Below are positions 11,501 to 20,635 of a stretch of 64,000 bases of DNA, piece after piece (positions within the stretch are counted from its first letter, which is position 1; each line of letters begins with the position of its first letter). The translations under genes and the position numbers were made by a program. Below the pieces are notes generated by a model that worked only from the letters and a program-made list of their open reading frames with translations, did not search any database and had not been told where the DNA came from. Origin of the DNA: Nemertoderma westbladi (taxonomy: Eukaryota; Xenacoelomorpha; Nemertodermatida; Nemertodermatidae); NCBI GenBank assembly GCA_032718475.1, contig JAUCBJ010002525.1, forward strand, positions 1-64,000, written 5' to 3'.

Positions 11501-12327
11501 ATGGATTCCTTAAATCGCTCACCGACATTCCCCGTTCGGTTGGCTCTTTCGCTACCCGCCAAATCGACGAAGTGGATCTTGGCGGACATGAAGTGGTTGG
11601 CGCGTCGGGACGATATATTCTGTGGGCTGCGCGGGCTGGGCAGTGGAGTGTCTCGCCAAGACTGCTCGATAACAATAGTGAATATACAATGGGAGCGCGA
11701 GGAATGTTCGTTCATTAAAGTAGCGGCGGTCTGCCGTAAAGATGAGCCCATCTCTAGACAATCTAATAATTGTTCTTTAGTGAAACATTCAACCTCAGTA
11801 GCCCCTATAACCATGGTGTTACCTCGGTCGTCCTCACGTATGTGAATGTCCTTCATATTATTTTCGTTATCTAAGAGATCCCGCAACTCCTCTCTGTATA
11901 ATTCGATGTAGGATACTTTTAATCGGATGTTTCTATCGATATTTTCTTTGAGTTTCTGGAATATCTTATTGACGGCCCTCGGCACTATACCGTCACATTG
12001 CTCCATATCATATTCATCCTCGTCTGGATTCGCTCCGATTATCGTGTAAGTTTTACCGGAACCAGTCTGCCCATAAGCGAATACCGTGGTGTTGTATCCA
12101 CGGAAACTGTCTTCGATCAACGGGACTACACTCTCTTGGAAAACGTCGGCTTGAGTTGAGTGAATCTGTAGAACATTATCGAAGGTGAACAGTTTCTGTT
12201 TGTGTCCGGGGCCCAGGACTACTTGATGACGTTGAGGGTTGACTTGGAGACAAACGTCCTGGTTGATGAGTTTCTCGCGAGGAAGTAACGGACGGATTCG
12301 TACCGCCACTCGCACCGGGACCTCCAT
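8515..12327 (-). CDS. kinesin-4 family protein, KIF27/KIF7-like, single exon
   Basis: A predicted microtubule motor of 1270 residues. The N-terminal motor domain (about residues 5-360) has the P-loop GQTGSGKT at 86-93, switch I NEHSSRSH at 206-213, switch II DLAGSE at 255-260, and a neck reading NRARNIKNKPVVNR. The neck, the IPYRDSKITRLLKDSLGG block and the insert at about 223-248 fit the KIF27/KIF7 (Costal-2) group, whose vertebrate members act in cilia and Hedgehog signalling. Residues about 380-1230 are mostly charged coiled coil, with a Ser/Thr/Pro-rich patch around 560-680. Length is close to that of KIF27 and KIF7. I chose ATG 12327 because the motor begins directly after it (MEVPVRVAVRIRPLL); six codons upstream are open but lack an ATG. 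The gene has no intron, unlike typical animal KIF27 genes, so it may be a retrocopy or reflect lineage-specific intron loss. Confidence 0.93.
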   Translation of the reverse strand: MEVPVRVAVRIRPLLPREKLINQDVCLQVNPQRHQVVLGPGHKQKLFTFDNVLQIHSTQADVFQESVVPLIEDSFRGYNTTVFAYGQTGSGKTYTIIGANPDEDEYDMEQCDGIVPRAVNKIFQKLKENIDRNIRLKVSYIELYREELRDLLDNENNMKDIHIREDDRGNTMVIGATEVECFTKEQLLDCLEMGSSLRQTAATLMNEHSSRSHCIFTIVIEQSWRDTPLPSPRSPQNISSRRANHFMSAKIHFVDLAGSERANRTGNVGERFKESISINTGLLALGNVISALGDPKKKISHIPYRDSKITRLLKDSLGGNSNTLMIACVSPSSLDYEESHNSLKFANRARNIKNKPVVNRDPQSIIVERMRSQIDELREQLNKERSNVVVEGDKGMLEELDRLRADCNHFSTLTQRAYHYLMEFVNGDLLKGNTELLNKIKDWIIDVEGETLGNVLDKENNVDETVKRLTKELEQSKLELKMDEEIFNDKTKETNELIKRVSILEDKYSRAKVSVEDSKKLQRRYQEQLVDLQGKLDGYHSNKVVANASVQVNDSVDQSGDGGVSVESRPPTRQTKSAPVERPLVAMDGNVSREVFTTPARPLTVEKMLQGVRARSQLLLMQVEEKDVAQRLPLPGDEILLKLRETPSRPLQSTFTKYPAVGLNDENSVPNELVSDKQNEVKDDDELDELRRSTDVTRRKAKASAKEIKQSSKRMKELSINIRLKEELIRELVRSEKQAEKLNEQNKRKIADLQKETEKAKEESEVAQKVLVDLESKGQKVEADKEKLKRKYEKQLEEAKTKLSVLERRQKEAEVLAGIPVTSAGKKISELEGEIARLRSHQELLQRRLKEESERKLRLDRDLQRDQNRCKELEIRNEHQQKVLRRKTEELAVAQRKIRQSTAGLVGENKRIDEQKRWLDTEVEKILQTKHKLNDLQRELRRRETIVEDKEALLRERNQLELQQLRSSQQMSCNKLDIVSKLRDVDNQIAERNAEIERPATPRDVRDKLKNNVEELLAARDKLDNERLKLDTDLMEGKVLSVADERRLIELQEGIEALEATIEYKTDVIQSKQLSLSESNKQLKTSYSQLMSRLGNLSANENSNLLKVFFDKVVDLRDREKRVQLQNTELEVKVNEQQRLLGNLENALEKDAVENDRKLTHLRKQHEYRVQTLIKQMAGSDLRSGGVDEELEQRVEDLEKDLYYYKKQSRQLKKKLRDIVEAGDIDGRPVSYESQQTTPRDSSRDQTTPRELSISPILERKVQPSNDVGD

Positions 12328-12358
12328 TATAAAATATACAACCAATTTACACGAAACT

Positions 12359-13058
12359 TACAGCGGGGGGTGACAGACCGAACGTAATCAGGATCGAATG
12401 TAACATAGGTAGTTTTTATGAATCGAACGTAACCTCAATTATGTTACATTGGATCCTATAACTATGTTACATTCGATCTACAAATTACTAAGCTCGAATG
12501 TAACATACATTTATTTCAGTTGTGTTTTGATTTCAGGAGTTAACCGATGAAATGCTTCGTTTATTTACAGGAAGAAACAGTTTGGTGTTGGTGAGTACAA
12601 AACAAAGACCCAATTAAGTAACCTGCATAATCTTGTAACATGTGTTAACTTTCGTTTATTGTTTTGGTTCCCCCAACACGCCTCTGTGACCTGCTCCTTT
12701 CAGCCTTTAATTAAAAGTAACCTGCATAATCTTGTAACATGTGTTAACTTTCGTTTATTGTTTTGGTTCCCCCAACACGCCTCTGTGACCTGCTCCTTTC
12801 AGCCTTTAATTAAAAGTAACCTGCATAATCTTGTAACATGTGTTAACTTTTGTTTATTGTTTTGGTTCCCCCAACACGCCTCTGTAACCTGCTCCTTTAA
12901 ATCTGTAAATGGCAATGTTATATTCGAGCTTAGTAATTTGTAGATCGAATGTAACATAGTTATAGGATCCAATGTAACATAATTGCGGTTACGTTCGATA
13001 CGTAATAACTATGTTACATTCGATCCTGATTACGTTCGGTCATGTATCCTACAGCGGG
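12359..13058. mobile_element. MULE-like MITE in the kinesin promoter
   Basis: The inverted ends at about 12376-12504 and 12917-13041 match over about 125 bp with few changes; they contain GGATCGAATGTAACATAG and ATTATGTTACATTGGATCC. A 9 bp direct repeat TACAGCGGG flanks the element at 12359-12367 and 13050-13058. The outermost bases read GGG/GGA. Long inverted ends with a 9 bp target duplication fit Mutator-like elements. There is no transposase inside, so it is non-autonomous. It begins about 41 bp upstream of the kinesin ATG. Confidence 0.75.
12618..12905. repeat. 99 bp tandem repeat inside the MITE
   Basis: Three near-identical units start at 12618, 12717 and 12816. Each contains AACCTGCATAATCTTGTAAC and TTATTGTTTTGGTTCCCC. 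Diverged pieces of the unit appear elsewhere in the window, at about 47227-47310, 51365-51405 (reverse), 54360-54415 (reverse) and 63135-63200. Confidence 0.9.
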
Positions 13059-15428
13059 TAACCTATAATCTACAAAGTAGATAGTCGTACGTAATAAATA
13101 GTCGTACGTAGGCCTATATTACCAGACTACCAAAGTGATACATCTATTATTTGCGTCTACATTTAAAACAACAGTACTTCGCATTTGTTTCACGAAATTT
13201 ACATTAGGAGTTAAATAATACTAACTGGGTACATCAGTGCTTCTGGTTAATGTAGATATGCCACGGTCACATCCACATGTCTGCTAGTAACGAACAATTT
13301 AATTACAGCTATCATTTATTTATTTTAGTTGCTAGGCTACATACAGACAGATTATACAAACATGACTGTTCCTGTAGAGATTGTTCATCCCATTCAAGTA
13401 GATGATTACCAGATGCTATCTATATAGAGCGAATAATGATTGACTAAATTGTATAACTAAACTTCGGGACGGCCTAATAACGTAATATATTTATATCATT
13501 AGAAAGCTTGCCTTGCAAGGATTCGAAAAAAATGTCTGAATTTCATATTGCAAAAATTATCGTTGAAAGGAGGCCATTTGTACTAATAACCAAGGTTAGA
13601 GAAGGGCTGAATCTAACCAAAACATTAAACTTATTAGTATCTGTACAGTACATTGTACCGGTAAAGTACTATAAAATACAGTACATTGTGTATTTATTAA
13701 ATAGAATAAATGGCCTACAGCGAACGATAATTCTTGGAATCTTATTTGAACGCCTTTATCTCAGCTATTTCTACACGAAATTCAGACATTGTAAAACGCT
13801 TATAAATTAAAGGCAAAATTCCGGCATCGTGGGGAAATGGAAGGTGCGGTGGATTGAACTAGTTGTGTTTTAAATGTTAAGCAATATGATAAAGATTTGT
13901 AGAAAAATGTTTTTTTTTGTTGAGGGGGGCAGTGGTGTGCCGGGGGGGGGGGGGGGGGGGGGTCGGGGGGGGTCTATTTCCACCGGGCGAAAAAAATGGG
14001 GGGCGAAAAAATGTAAATCAGACAGACACTAGTTGATGGATTTTAGGGGGCGATTTAGCTATCGTCACCAGCTTTGGAGCTGGACACACATTAACCAAAC
14101 CCAAAAATTGTTTTATTTTAATAATTGAAAATAGAAATAACTTTAATTTATTAGTCCTGTTTTATTTTGGTGTGCAAAAATATGGCTAGAATTGACAGTC
14201 AGTGTATAGAAGTCAGTACAGGTCTTGTACCCGTAGATCACTAAAATGGGTGGCTATGAGCAGGGCCGGTTTAATGACTTGGCGACCCGGGTGCACTGAT
14301 CCATAGCCCCCAACCCCCCCCCCCCCCCCCCCCCCGCCCAGTATTTATATTTTGCATTTTTCAACATAATAAAATGAACTAAATAAGTATAACTTATAAT
14401 TTTTTTCCCCATGTAATACGAAATTATTTTCTGAAATAGGTACTTTTTCGTTGCTTAACCCTATTTGACCCGGGGTGAGGATGGGGGGGGGGGGGGGGGG
14501 GGGTCCTTTTATACAATTTTTGTAGTTAATATGTATTATTGAGTCAGATTTGATGTAAAACCGAGATTTCGTGACTTTTCCTAAAATTTATTAGGCTATC
14601 CAACAGCGAAAACGCCGTTTACATGGCTATGTTAGTTTTCGTGTTGTGGTCCCTTTCTGACACACATCTCCAGTATTTTTCGTGCTAAAATTTTCCAAAG
14701 TTTTTATAGTTCACTAAAATTAATCTATTTGCGGTATATATCTGTTTTTGGATGCTGATCACGTTTATAGAACTCAAATAAAACATTCGAGAAAATTATT
14801 GGTAATTTTAAAAGTGCGGGGCCCTGGGGCATGAAAAACAAGTAGTGGAAATATGATAATGAAAAATCACTCGAATTCAAATTGATTTTATGACCATTTG
14901 TTTTTAGGATGCTGATCACGAATATGACACTGAATAATATTGTACCATGACCTACTATAATACGACCTGGTATGCTGCAGCAGCCCACTAAATTTAGTGG
15001 GCCTACTTGTTTCTACTTGTAAATCGATTATAATTTTGTAAATTATACTCCCCATGTGCTTTTTATAAATTGGTGATATTCATAAACTTGTTAATTAATA
15101 AAAAAACAAGTAGCACAGCTCAGATTGCAAACAAAAAATCTTAAAAACGTGTTAACCTAAGCAAAATATAAAAAGTGAAAATGTAAAGAAAAGGAGGTGA
15201 ATTATATTAATATTATCACGTTCTTTATATATTTTATTTTGACTTATTACATTATATTATTATTGCGATCTGTATATATTTTATGTTAACTTATTACTTT
15301 ATATTATTATTGTCTACTTTATATTATTCTAACTTTCTTTATATTTTATGTTAACTTATTACTTTATTATTTTATTAGGATTGCCAACCCAATATTCCCC
15401 AGTGTGAAAACACATCAATGGCCCCGAT
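13059..15428. other. non-coding stretch with poly-G/C tracts
   Basis: No supported gene. It contains a partial copy of the 3.1 kb hairpin arm (13676-13722) and homopolymers near 13939-13962, 14316-14336 and 14485-14503. At about 14458 a TTAACCCTATTTGACCC motif is followed by poly-G. This resembles the left end of the piggyBac-like element at 37.86 kb, but I found no partner end. Confidence 0.45.
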
Positions 15429-16269
15429 AAGGGCTCTTTATTAATTAAATAGATAGAGTAACAATCCTGAAACTTAAACGTAAACCAGAAAATTGTGTGA
15501 CTCCCCTGTAGAGAAATATCTCAGTTTTAAAGAGTCTCTCTGGGCTCGGACTCAACGTGTGACCCCCCTGTAGTGAAAAATCTCAGTTTTAAAGAGTCTC
15601 TCTGGGCTCGGACTCAACGTGTGACCCCCCCCCCCCCCCCCCCCTGTAGAGAAATATCTCAGTTTAAAGAGTCTCTCTGGGCTCGGACTCAATGTGTGAC
15701 CCCCCTGTAGAGAAATATCTCAGTTTTAAAGAGTCTCTCTGGGCTCGGACTCATCGTGTGACCCCCCTGTAGTGAAAAATCTCAGTTTTAAAGAGTCTCT
15801 CTGGGCTCGGACTCAACAGCAAACTGTAACAGCAAACGCATTTCGAGTTTGTTGCGAAAACATGTGTGTCGAGGTAGTGTTGTCGCGTAGCCATTCGGAT
15901 AGTTGGTGGAGGAACTCCGGTTTTCCATTGCTCTTTATTAATTAAATAGATAAGAGTAACAATCCTGAAAATTAAACGTAAACCAGAAAATTAATTGTGT
16001 GACTCCCCTGTAGAGAAATATCTCAGTTTTAAAGAGTCTCTCTGGGCTCGGACTCAACGTGTGACCCCCCTGTAGAGAAATATCTCAGTTTTAAAGAGTC
16101 TCTCTGGGCTCGGACTCAACGTGTGACCCCCCCCCCCCCCCCCCCCCTGTAGAGAATTATCTCAGTTTTAAAGAGTCTCTCTGGGCTCGGACTCAACGTG
16201 TGACCCCCCTGTAGAGAAATATCTCAGTTTTAAAGAGTCTCTCTGGGCTCGGACTCAACGTGTGACCCC
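15429..16269. repeat. duplicated block with 62 bp tandem array
   Basis: Nine copies of a unit of about 62 bp contain GTAGAGAAATATCTCAGTTT and GAGTCTCTCTGGGCTCGG. They lie in two blocks (five at 15493-15823, four at 15995-16269). Each block is preceded by the same leader, starting GCTCTTTATTAATTAAATAG (15432 and 15932), so one block is a segmental copy of the other. One unit in each block has its C5-6 stretch expanded to about 17-22 C. On the minus strand the array starts immediately after the stop codon of the truncated P transposase. Confidence 0.9.
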
Positions 16270-17457
16270 CTACACTCTGACTCTTACTCTGACTGTGACT
16301 CTACATGTCTCAATCCCCGTCTTAATAACCTCTTTATTGGCAGTAACCACCGGAACAGCGTGAATAATAACTGGGATCGACTGTTTCATTGACGACACCA
16401 TATAACACATAAGTCCAGTGTAAAGTTTGTCCGAATCAGAATCTTTCCCGTATAAATGTCCGTCGCTATACATTTCCTGCTGTTGCAATATAATCTCATC
16501 CACGATCAACACAACATCGTTAGAGATCTTTCCCGAGGTTCTGAGAGCAGTTAATGCAGCCATCGAGTCTACGTTTCCAGATGTAATACTTCGGAGAAGT
16601 CTCAGCGAAGGAAGAGGGACTTGAGTTGCGAGTATCTTATACGCATTAACCGAGGTGTACCGGAGCAGCAATGCGAATCTGATCTGCTCAGCCGTGTACT
16701 TTGGGCGACCTTTAGGTTTGGACAACTTTAAGGCCAACAGACTCCGAATAACTGAGTCAGATTCATCCTTATTAGTTCGGCAGTAATTGAGTAGTTCGGA
16801 AATAACAGTTGTTGATGTTATTATACAGTTATGAGTTGCTCGCAACCATGATGGTAGTGGAAGAGGGACACCCTCATAGGAAAGGTGAACATAAAGGTCG
16901 TCATCAATAGTGAGACATTCGTGTACTGAAGGAATGCCTAAACTAAAGATCAACCTAAAGATCGACACGGAATTCTCATTGACTTTTACCTCGTACTCCT
17001 CAAACTCAATCGACGCCTCTAAATACAACCGGATATCCGTAAGAGACAAAACTCGAGTTCTCTTACTGAACTCTTCCATCTCATCCCGCTGATACACTCG
17101 TTTCAAGGGTTTTTTGCGTGACGGAGTTACTTGTTTTACAGAGGATACAGGGATACAGGCCGGGTATAACGAAGGAAACGCACCGGATTTTAGCGTTAAA
17201 CGTTGGGCATTCCTGTTGATCCATTGATCCTCAAAATGTAAAATACACACCTTGGAGTGATCAGATGGGGCCCATGATGGCGATGTCACTGTGGCAGACG
17301 ATGTCGTTGTACTGGCTCTATTCGACATAAACTGGATCCACCGGCACCGCACATCGGGTTGTTTCGGGAAACTAAACATTGCGGGAGTTCCAGTTCCTGG
17401 CGAAGCTTCTGACGAATATCCCGACCTACACCCAACTACGCAACACTTTCCAACCAT
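16270..17457 (-). pseudogene. truncated THAP-domain P-element transposase
   Basis: 395 codons from ATG 17457. A THAP zinc finger occupies about residues 1-90. It has the C2CH ligands (KCCVVGC, then VCILHFE) and an AVPTF-like box (GAFPSLYP), and in this family it binds DNA. The P-type transposase core follows, with LPLPSLRLLRSI and an RNase H-like start VLIVDEIIL that holds the first catalytic Asp. The frame then ends in a low-complexity CRVTVRVRVRV exactly at the edge of the 62 bp array. The second half of the catalytic domain, the GTP-binding insertion region and the C-terminal part are missing and were not found downstream to 13 kb. This is a broken copy, or a gene whose next exons lie outside the window. 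I saw no inverted ends for it. Confidence 0.8.
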
Positions 17458-17481
17458 TATATATTTAGTTAAATACAGCAA

Positions 17482-18070
17482 TATTAATTTAGCCTACTGG
17501 TAGTGTAATCAGGTAGGCCTATAATAGAAGCCTAGCCTATAACAAACAGACAAAGAGGCAAAAACGGACGGACTGACGGTGGACGGAGTGTATTTGTCGC
17601 CCAACTGATGCCAAACTGGTCTGTAGATATAGTAGGCTAGGCAGGTAGGTACGGCTGTACGGGCCCTGTTGAAAAGTTTTATTTCCTGCGCCGAACGCGG
17701 CGCCTGGTGCAAAAAATCTTGCGCCGGATCAGTGCGAAGCCACGCCAGGTGGGGGTGGCCCGGCAGCCGGTGCACAAAATCCTGCGCCGGCTCTGTGAAA
17801 TGCTCAGCCAGGCTGCCAGGTGTAAAAAAAGTATTAATAATTAGGCCTACCGATAATACAGTAATAATACAATAGGCAGATACCGGTAGGCCCTAATACA
17901 GTAGGCCTAATAAAAATATTTCGACGCCGGCCACCGGCTGCATCGACAGGCCGAGTGCAGCATCTCTATTACAGTATTATTGCATTATGGCCAATAGAGC
18001 ATATTATTGCAAATTATGCAATAATAACACTACACAGAAATAATACAGTAATACATAATAGACTACAGGC
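17482..18070. other. non-coding stretch with GC-rich repeats
   Basis: No gene. At about 17670-17825 a GC-rich patch repeats a motif like AAAATCTTGCGCCGG and AAAATCCTGCGCCGG. Several TAGGCCTA and TACCGGTA palindromes follow. Confidence 0.4.
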
Positions 18071-18400
18071 AACAGGACGGGTATATCTTTTGCGTAGAGG
18101 TATAGCCTACATAGAGGCTTCATGTAGGTATGTGTAGCCTACATGTAGATGCACGTGTAGGGTGAATGTAGGTAGGTGTAGTCCCATAGATATTAATGTA
18201 ATTTATGTGTCAACTTGCAGTAACGTGATACACGGTCGTCAATCAGGATGTATGGCAATAATCTCTGATCTCCACGGTACAATACGGTACATCAACATGC
18301 AGACCTGTCTGCTGTCAGACAACAGGTTTTACTCAAGGACTGCTATACTACAGGACTGGCACACTGAATATCCAGACCCCGCTAGCGGGGTCCATTAGTT

Positions 18401-19068
18401 CCCTTCTAATATGGCTCCGAAATAGATGCAAATTTGTTAAATTTTCAATTTTCTCTCACAGATAAATTGTTATTTATTCTTCTTATGTGTTTATGACGAA
18501 CCTAGCTACCTCAAACCTGCCTCGCTGCCTGCTTTAACGTTTGAGGCTGATATAATTATTGCTAAGCCAGTGATAGTCCATATACAATAATACTGTATGG
18601 TAGTAATCGTGCTCGTGTACTATGCATAATAAATTCAGACACCACCGGCACCGCCCACTACTCTCGCCACCAGCCCAGCCTAATACATTAATTAAACATC
18701 TTAGTGGGGCGAGCCACGTAGTAGTTGAAGCTTTACTGTACAGATTTCATAATGTTGACATTCTTGTGATCTGCAATTTAAGATTATAAATTTTAACACG
18801 CAAAATGAATATTAAATAACGATTAGAAAATGTATTTATTTCCAGCAGCTGCTATTTCAATCTGCAATGGTTTTCATATGTATAAATTGCCGGCAGTGTA
18901 GGTAGACACACTCGATTCAAAATAACAACAGCAATTGGCCCTTAAAAGGGGCATTTGGGTTGAGTTGTATTACAGTATGTGACATATGTCTGTAGGCATA
19001 TTGAATTATCAAAATTAATTACAATTAAATTAATAGATAGTCGAATAGTCAATCTTCACTACAGAAGA
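18401..19068. other. non-coding interior of the P element
   Basis: AT-rich sequence between the left end of the P element and the end of its transposase frames. It includes one GTGGGGCGAGCCACG motif at 18714-18728, the end motif of a dispersed foldback family. Confidence 0.4.
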
Positions 19069-19331
19069 TTAATGTCCTTTATCCAGACCGGTAATGCGGA
19101 GAAATTTCCTGTTGGTTCCGTGACCTTCGGAAGATCGCTTTTCAGAGCACATCATGCTGGAGCGTTTCTGCATTCCGTTTAACAGTGTGTTCGCAAGGGT
19201 GGTACATGCAACTGCGGGGGGTGCTGGTATTATATCGTACTGTACAGCGATGGTTTTGACCACCTGCGCTAATTGACGGTAGCATAGTATGGTTCCATCA
19301 GGTACCGAATCTACCCATGTCGCTGACACCA

Positions 19332-20006
19332 TTACCCACCAAACCAACTCATGTGATGGCAGCTGTAATCCACCCCTAGATAGCCGCCATGTTTGTGGAA
19401 AGAGGTAATTGCTTCCTTGATACACGTATGGGCAAATAGGGATGTCATGGAATGAACTGGAATCATCTGCACCATCACTGAAGGTCCCCCGTATAAAATC
19501 TTAACCATCAAGCAGAGGACTGAGTTGGCCAACTCCGATGGGTCATCCTTAGCATAGCCAAACACTCCATGTCCTTGATACAATAGTTTGGGAACCACCT
19601 TTACTTCGTCTGTTATAAGAATCGCCTTTGGGGATTCGGCAGCAGGCGTACCAGCTGGTAAGCTGTTCTTTGCTTTACGAATGGCCATTTCTATGAGCAA
19701 ATCACTGGTGACTCCCTGTTTTAGCGATCTTATCTTCTTTTCGCATGGAAGAATAGCAATCTGCCGCAGTATACTATATGGCAGACGCGGGTAGCCCTGA
19801 ACAGCCAGTAGATAATCCGACTGTGAGTAACACTTTGAACCGCTACAAGGCAGCTGCAACTGATGGGATATAAACTCCAGCTGGGTTTTGTATTTATAAT
19901 CAGAACTGGAGGCGATAGCGTCATCAATCAACTCTCGGGCTTTCAGCAGCAAGTTCTCGGTCGTTCCTACCACGCTTCGTTTAACTGTGACAATAACTTC
20001 CAACAG
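19332..20006 (-). CDS. P-element transposase, catalytic exon
   Basis: Continuation of the THAP exon. It contains SILRQIAILPCEKKI, the equivalent of the LPLPSLRLLRSI region in the neighbouring truncated copy, and AILITDEVKVVPKLLY with the first catalytic Asp of the RNase H-like fold. Then comes GHGVFGYAKDDPSELANS, where the family contacts substrate. The frame stops at 19332. The overlapping frame to 19069 may carry the continuation after a frameshift or intron, but its match to the family is unclear. Later catalytic residues were not identified, so this copy is probably inactive. Confidence 0.65.
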   Translation of the reverse strand: MLEVIVTVKRSVVGTTENLLLKARELIDDAIASSSDYKYKTQLEFISHQLQLPCSGSKCYSQSDYLLAVQGYPRLPYSILRQIAILPCEKKIRSLKQGVTSDLLIEMAIRKAKNSLPAGTPAAESPKAILITDEVKVVPKLLYQGHGVFGYAKDDPSELANSVLCLMVKILYGGPSVMVQMIPVHSMTSLFAHTCIKEAITSFHKHGGYLGVDYSCHHMSWFGG

Positions 20007-20185
20007 CTAGGACCAGCGAATGAGCTGCGCATTAGGAGCGAGGCAATAGTTAAGCGATATACGTTTGTTAGTAGGATTAAACGCAGTAACATAGATATCA
20101 CTGCAGAGAAGCTGCCTCGTTTCAATACATATTTTGCCAGCGTAGGAATCGCTGACAAAAACATACAGCATAATGAAATCAGCAG

Positions 20186-20635
20186 TTATCTTAACAAATA
20201 TATCGACGGATTCAACATGAACATCGTTGCGAATCCACGTTTCGACATCGCCACGGAAGATATCGAACCCGCCAATTCCCGGCGGTTTAGCGATTGAACC
20301 TGTCGCTCTTCGATCGGTGGCTCCGCTCGTAACTTCCCTGGTGGCGGAGGAACACAGGATGCTGGAACCCCAGGAAAGAAGAATGGCAGGATAGTCGGCC
20401 GCAACGCTCCTCCGGGAACCTTCCGATGAGGGATATCCTGCGGGAATCCTGGCCAATGTCGGATACAAATAACAGCATCGGCGCTATACTTTATGGGCGA
20501 TCCATCAGGAGCAGACCGCTTTGGAAGAGTAGCAATCCATTGCTGACGTTCCACGCCGAATGGGAGCTTGAAAGTTCGTACAGTTCTTCCCTCGTAGTTG
20601 TCATTGCATCCATACACACAACAGTGTTTCCCCAT
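20186..20635 (-). CDS. P-element transposase, THAP exon
   Basis: The N-terminal part of the transposase of the 18.33-20.93 kb element, starting at ATG 20635. The THAP finger has a Cys pair (HCCVYGC), a later C-x2-H (ICIRHWPG), a conserved W (RQQWIATL) and a final GALRPTILP box. A Pro-rich linker follows. The frame closes at 20186 and the protein continues in another frame from about 20006, so an intron is likely. A TACTAAC branch-like motif (reverse of 20067-20073) and CTAG at the proposed acceptor support this. I could not fix the donor. The function is DNA binding at the element ends. Confidence 0.75.
   Translation of the reverse strand: MGKHCCVYGCNDNYEGRTVRTFKLPFGVERQQWIATLPKRSAPDGSPIKYSADAVICIRHWPGFPQDIPHRKVPGGALRPTILPFFFPGVPASCVPPPPGKLRAEPPIEERQVQSLNRRELAGSISSVAMSKRGFATMFMLNPSIYLLR

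Noticed and set aside
13508-13810. 100-codon plus-strand frame
   Set aside because: It includes a copy of the 3.1 kb hairpin arm and AT-rich sequence, with no coding signature.
19069-19425. Separate gene overlapping the P transposase
   Set aside because: It is more likely a frameshifted or spliced continuation of the transposase. The similarity is too weak to call it independently.
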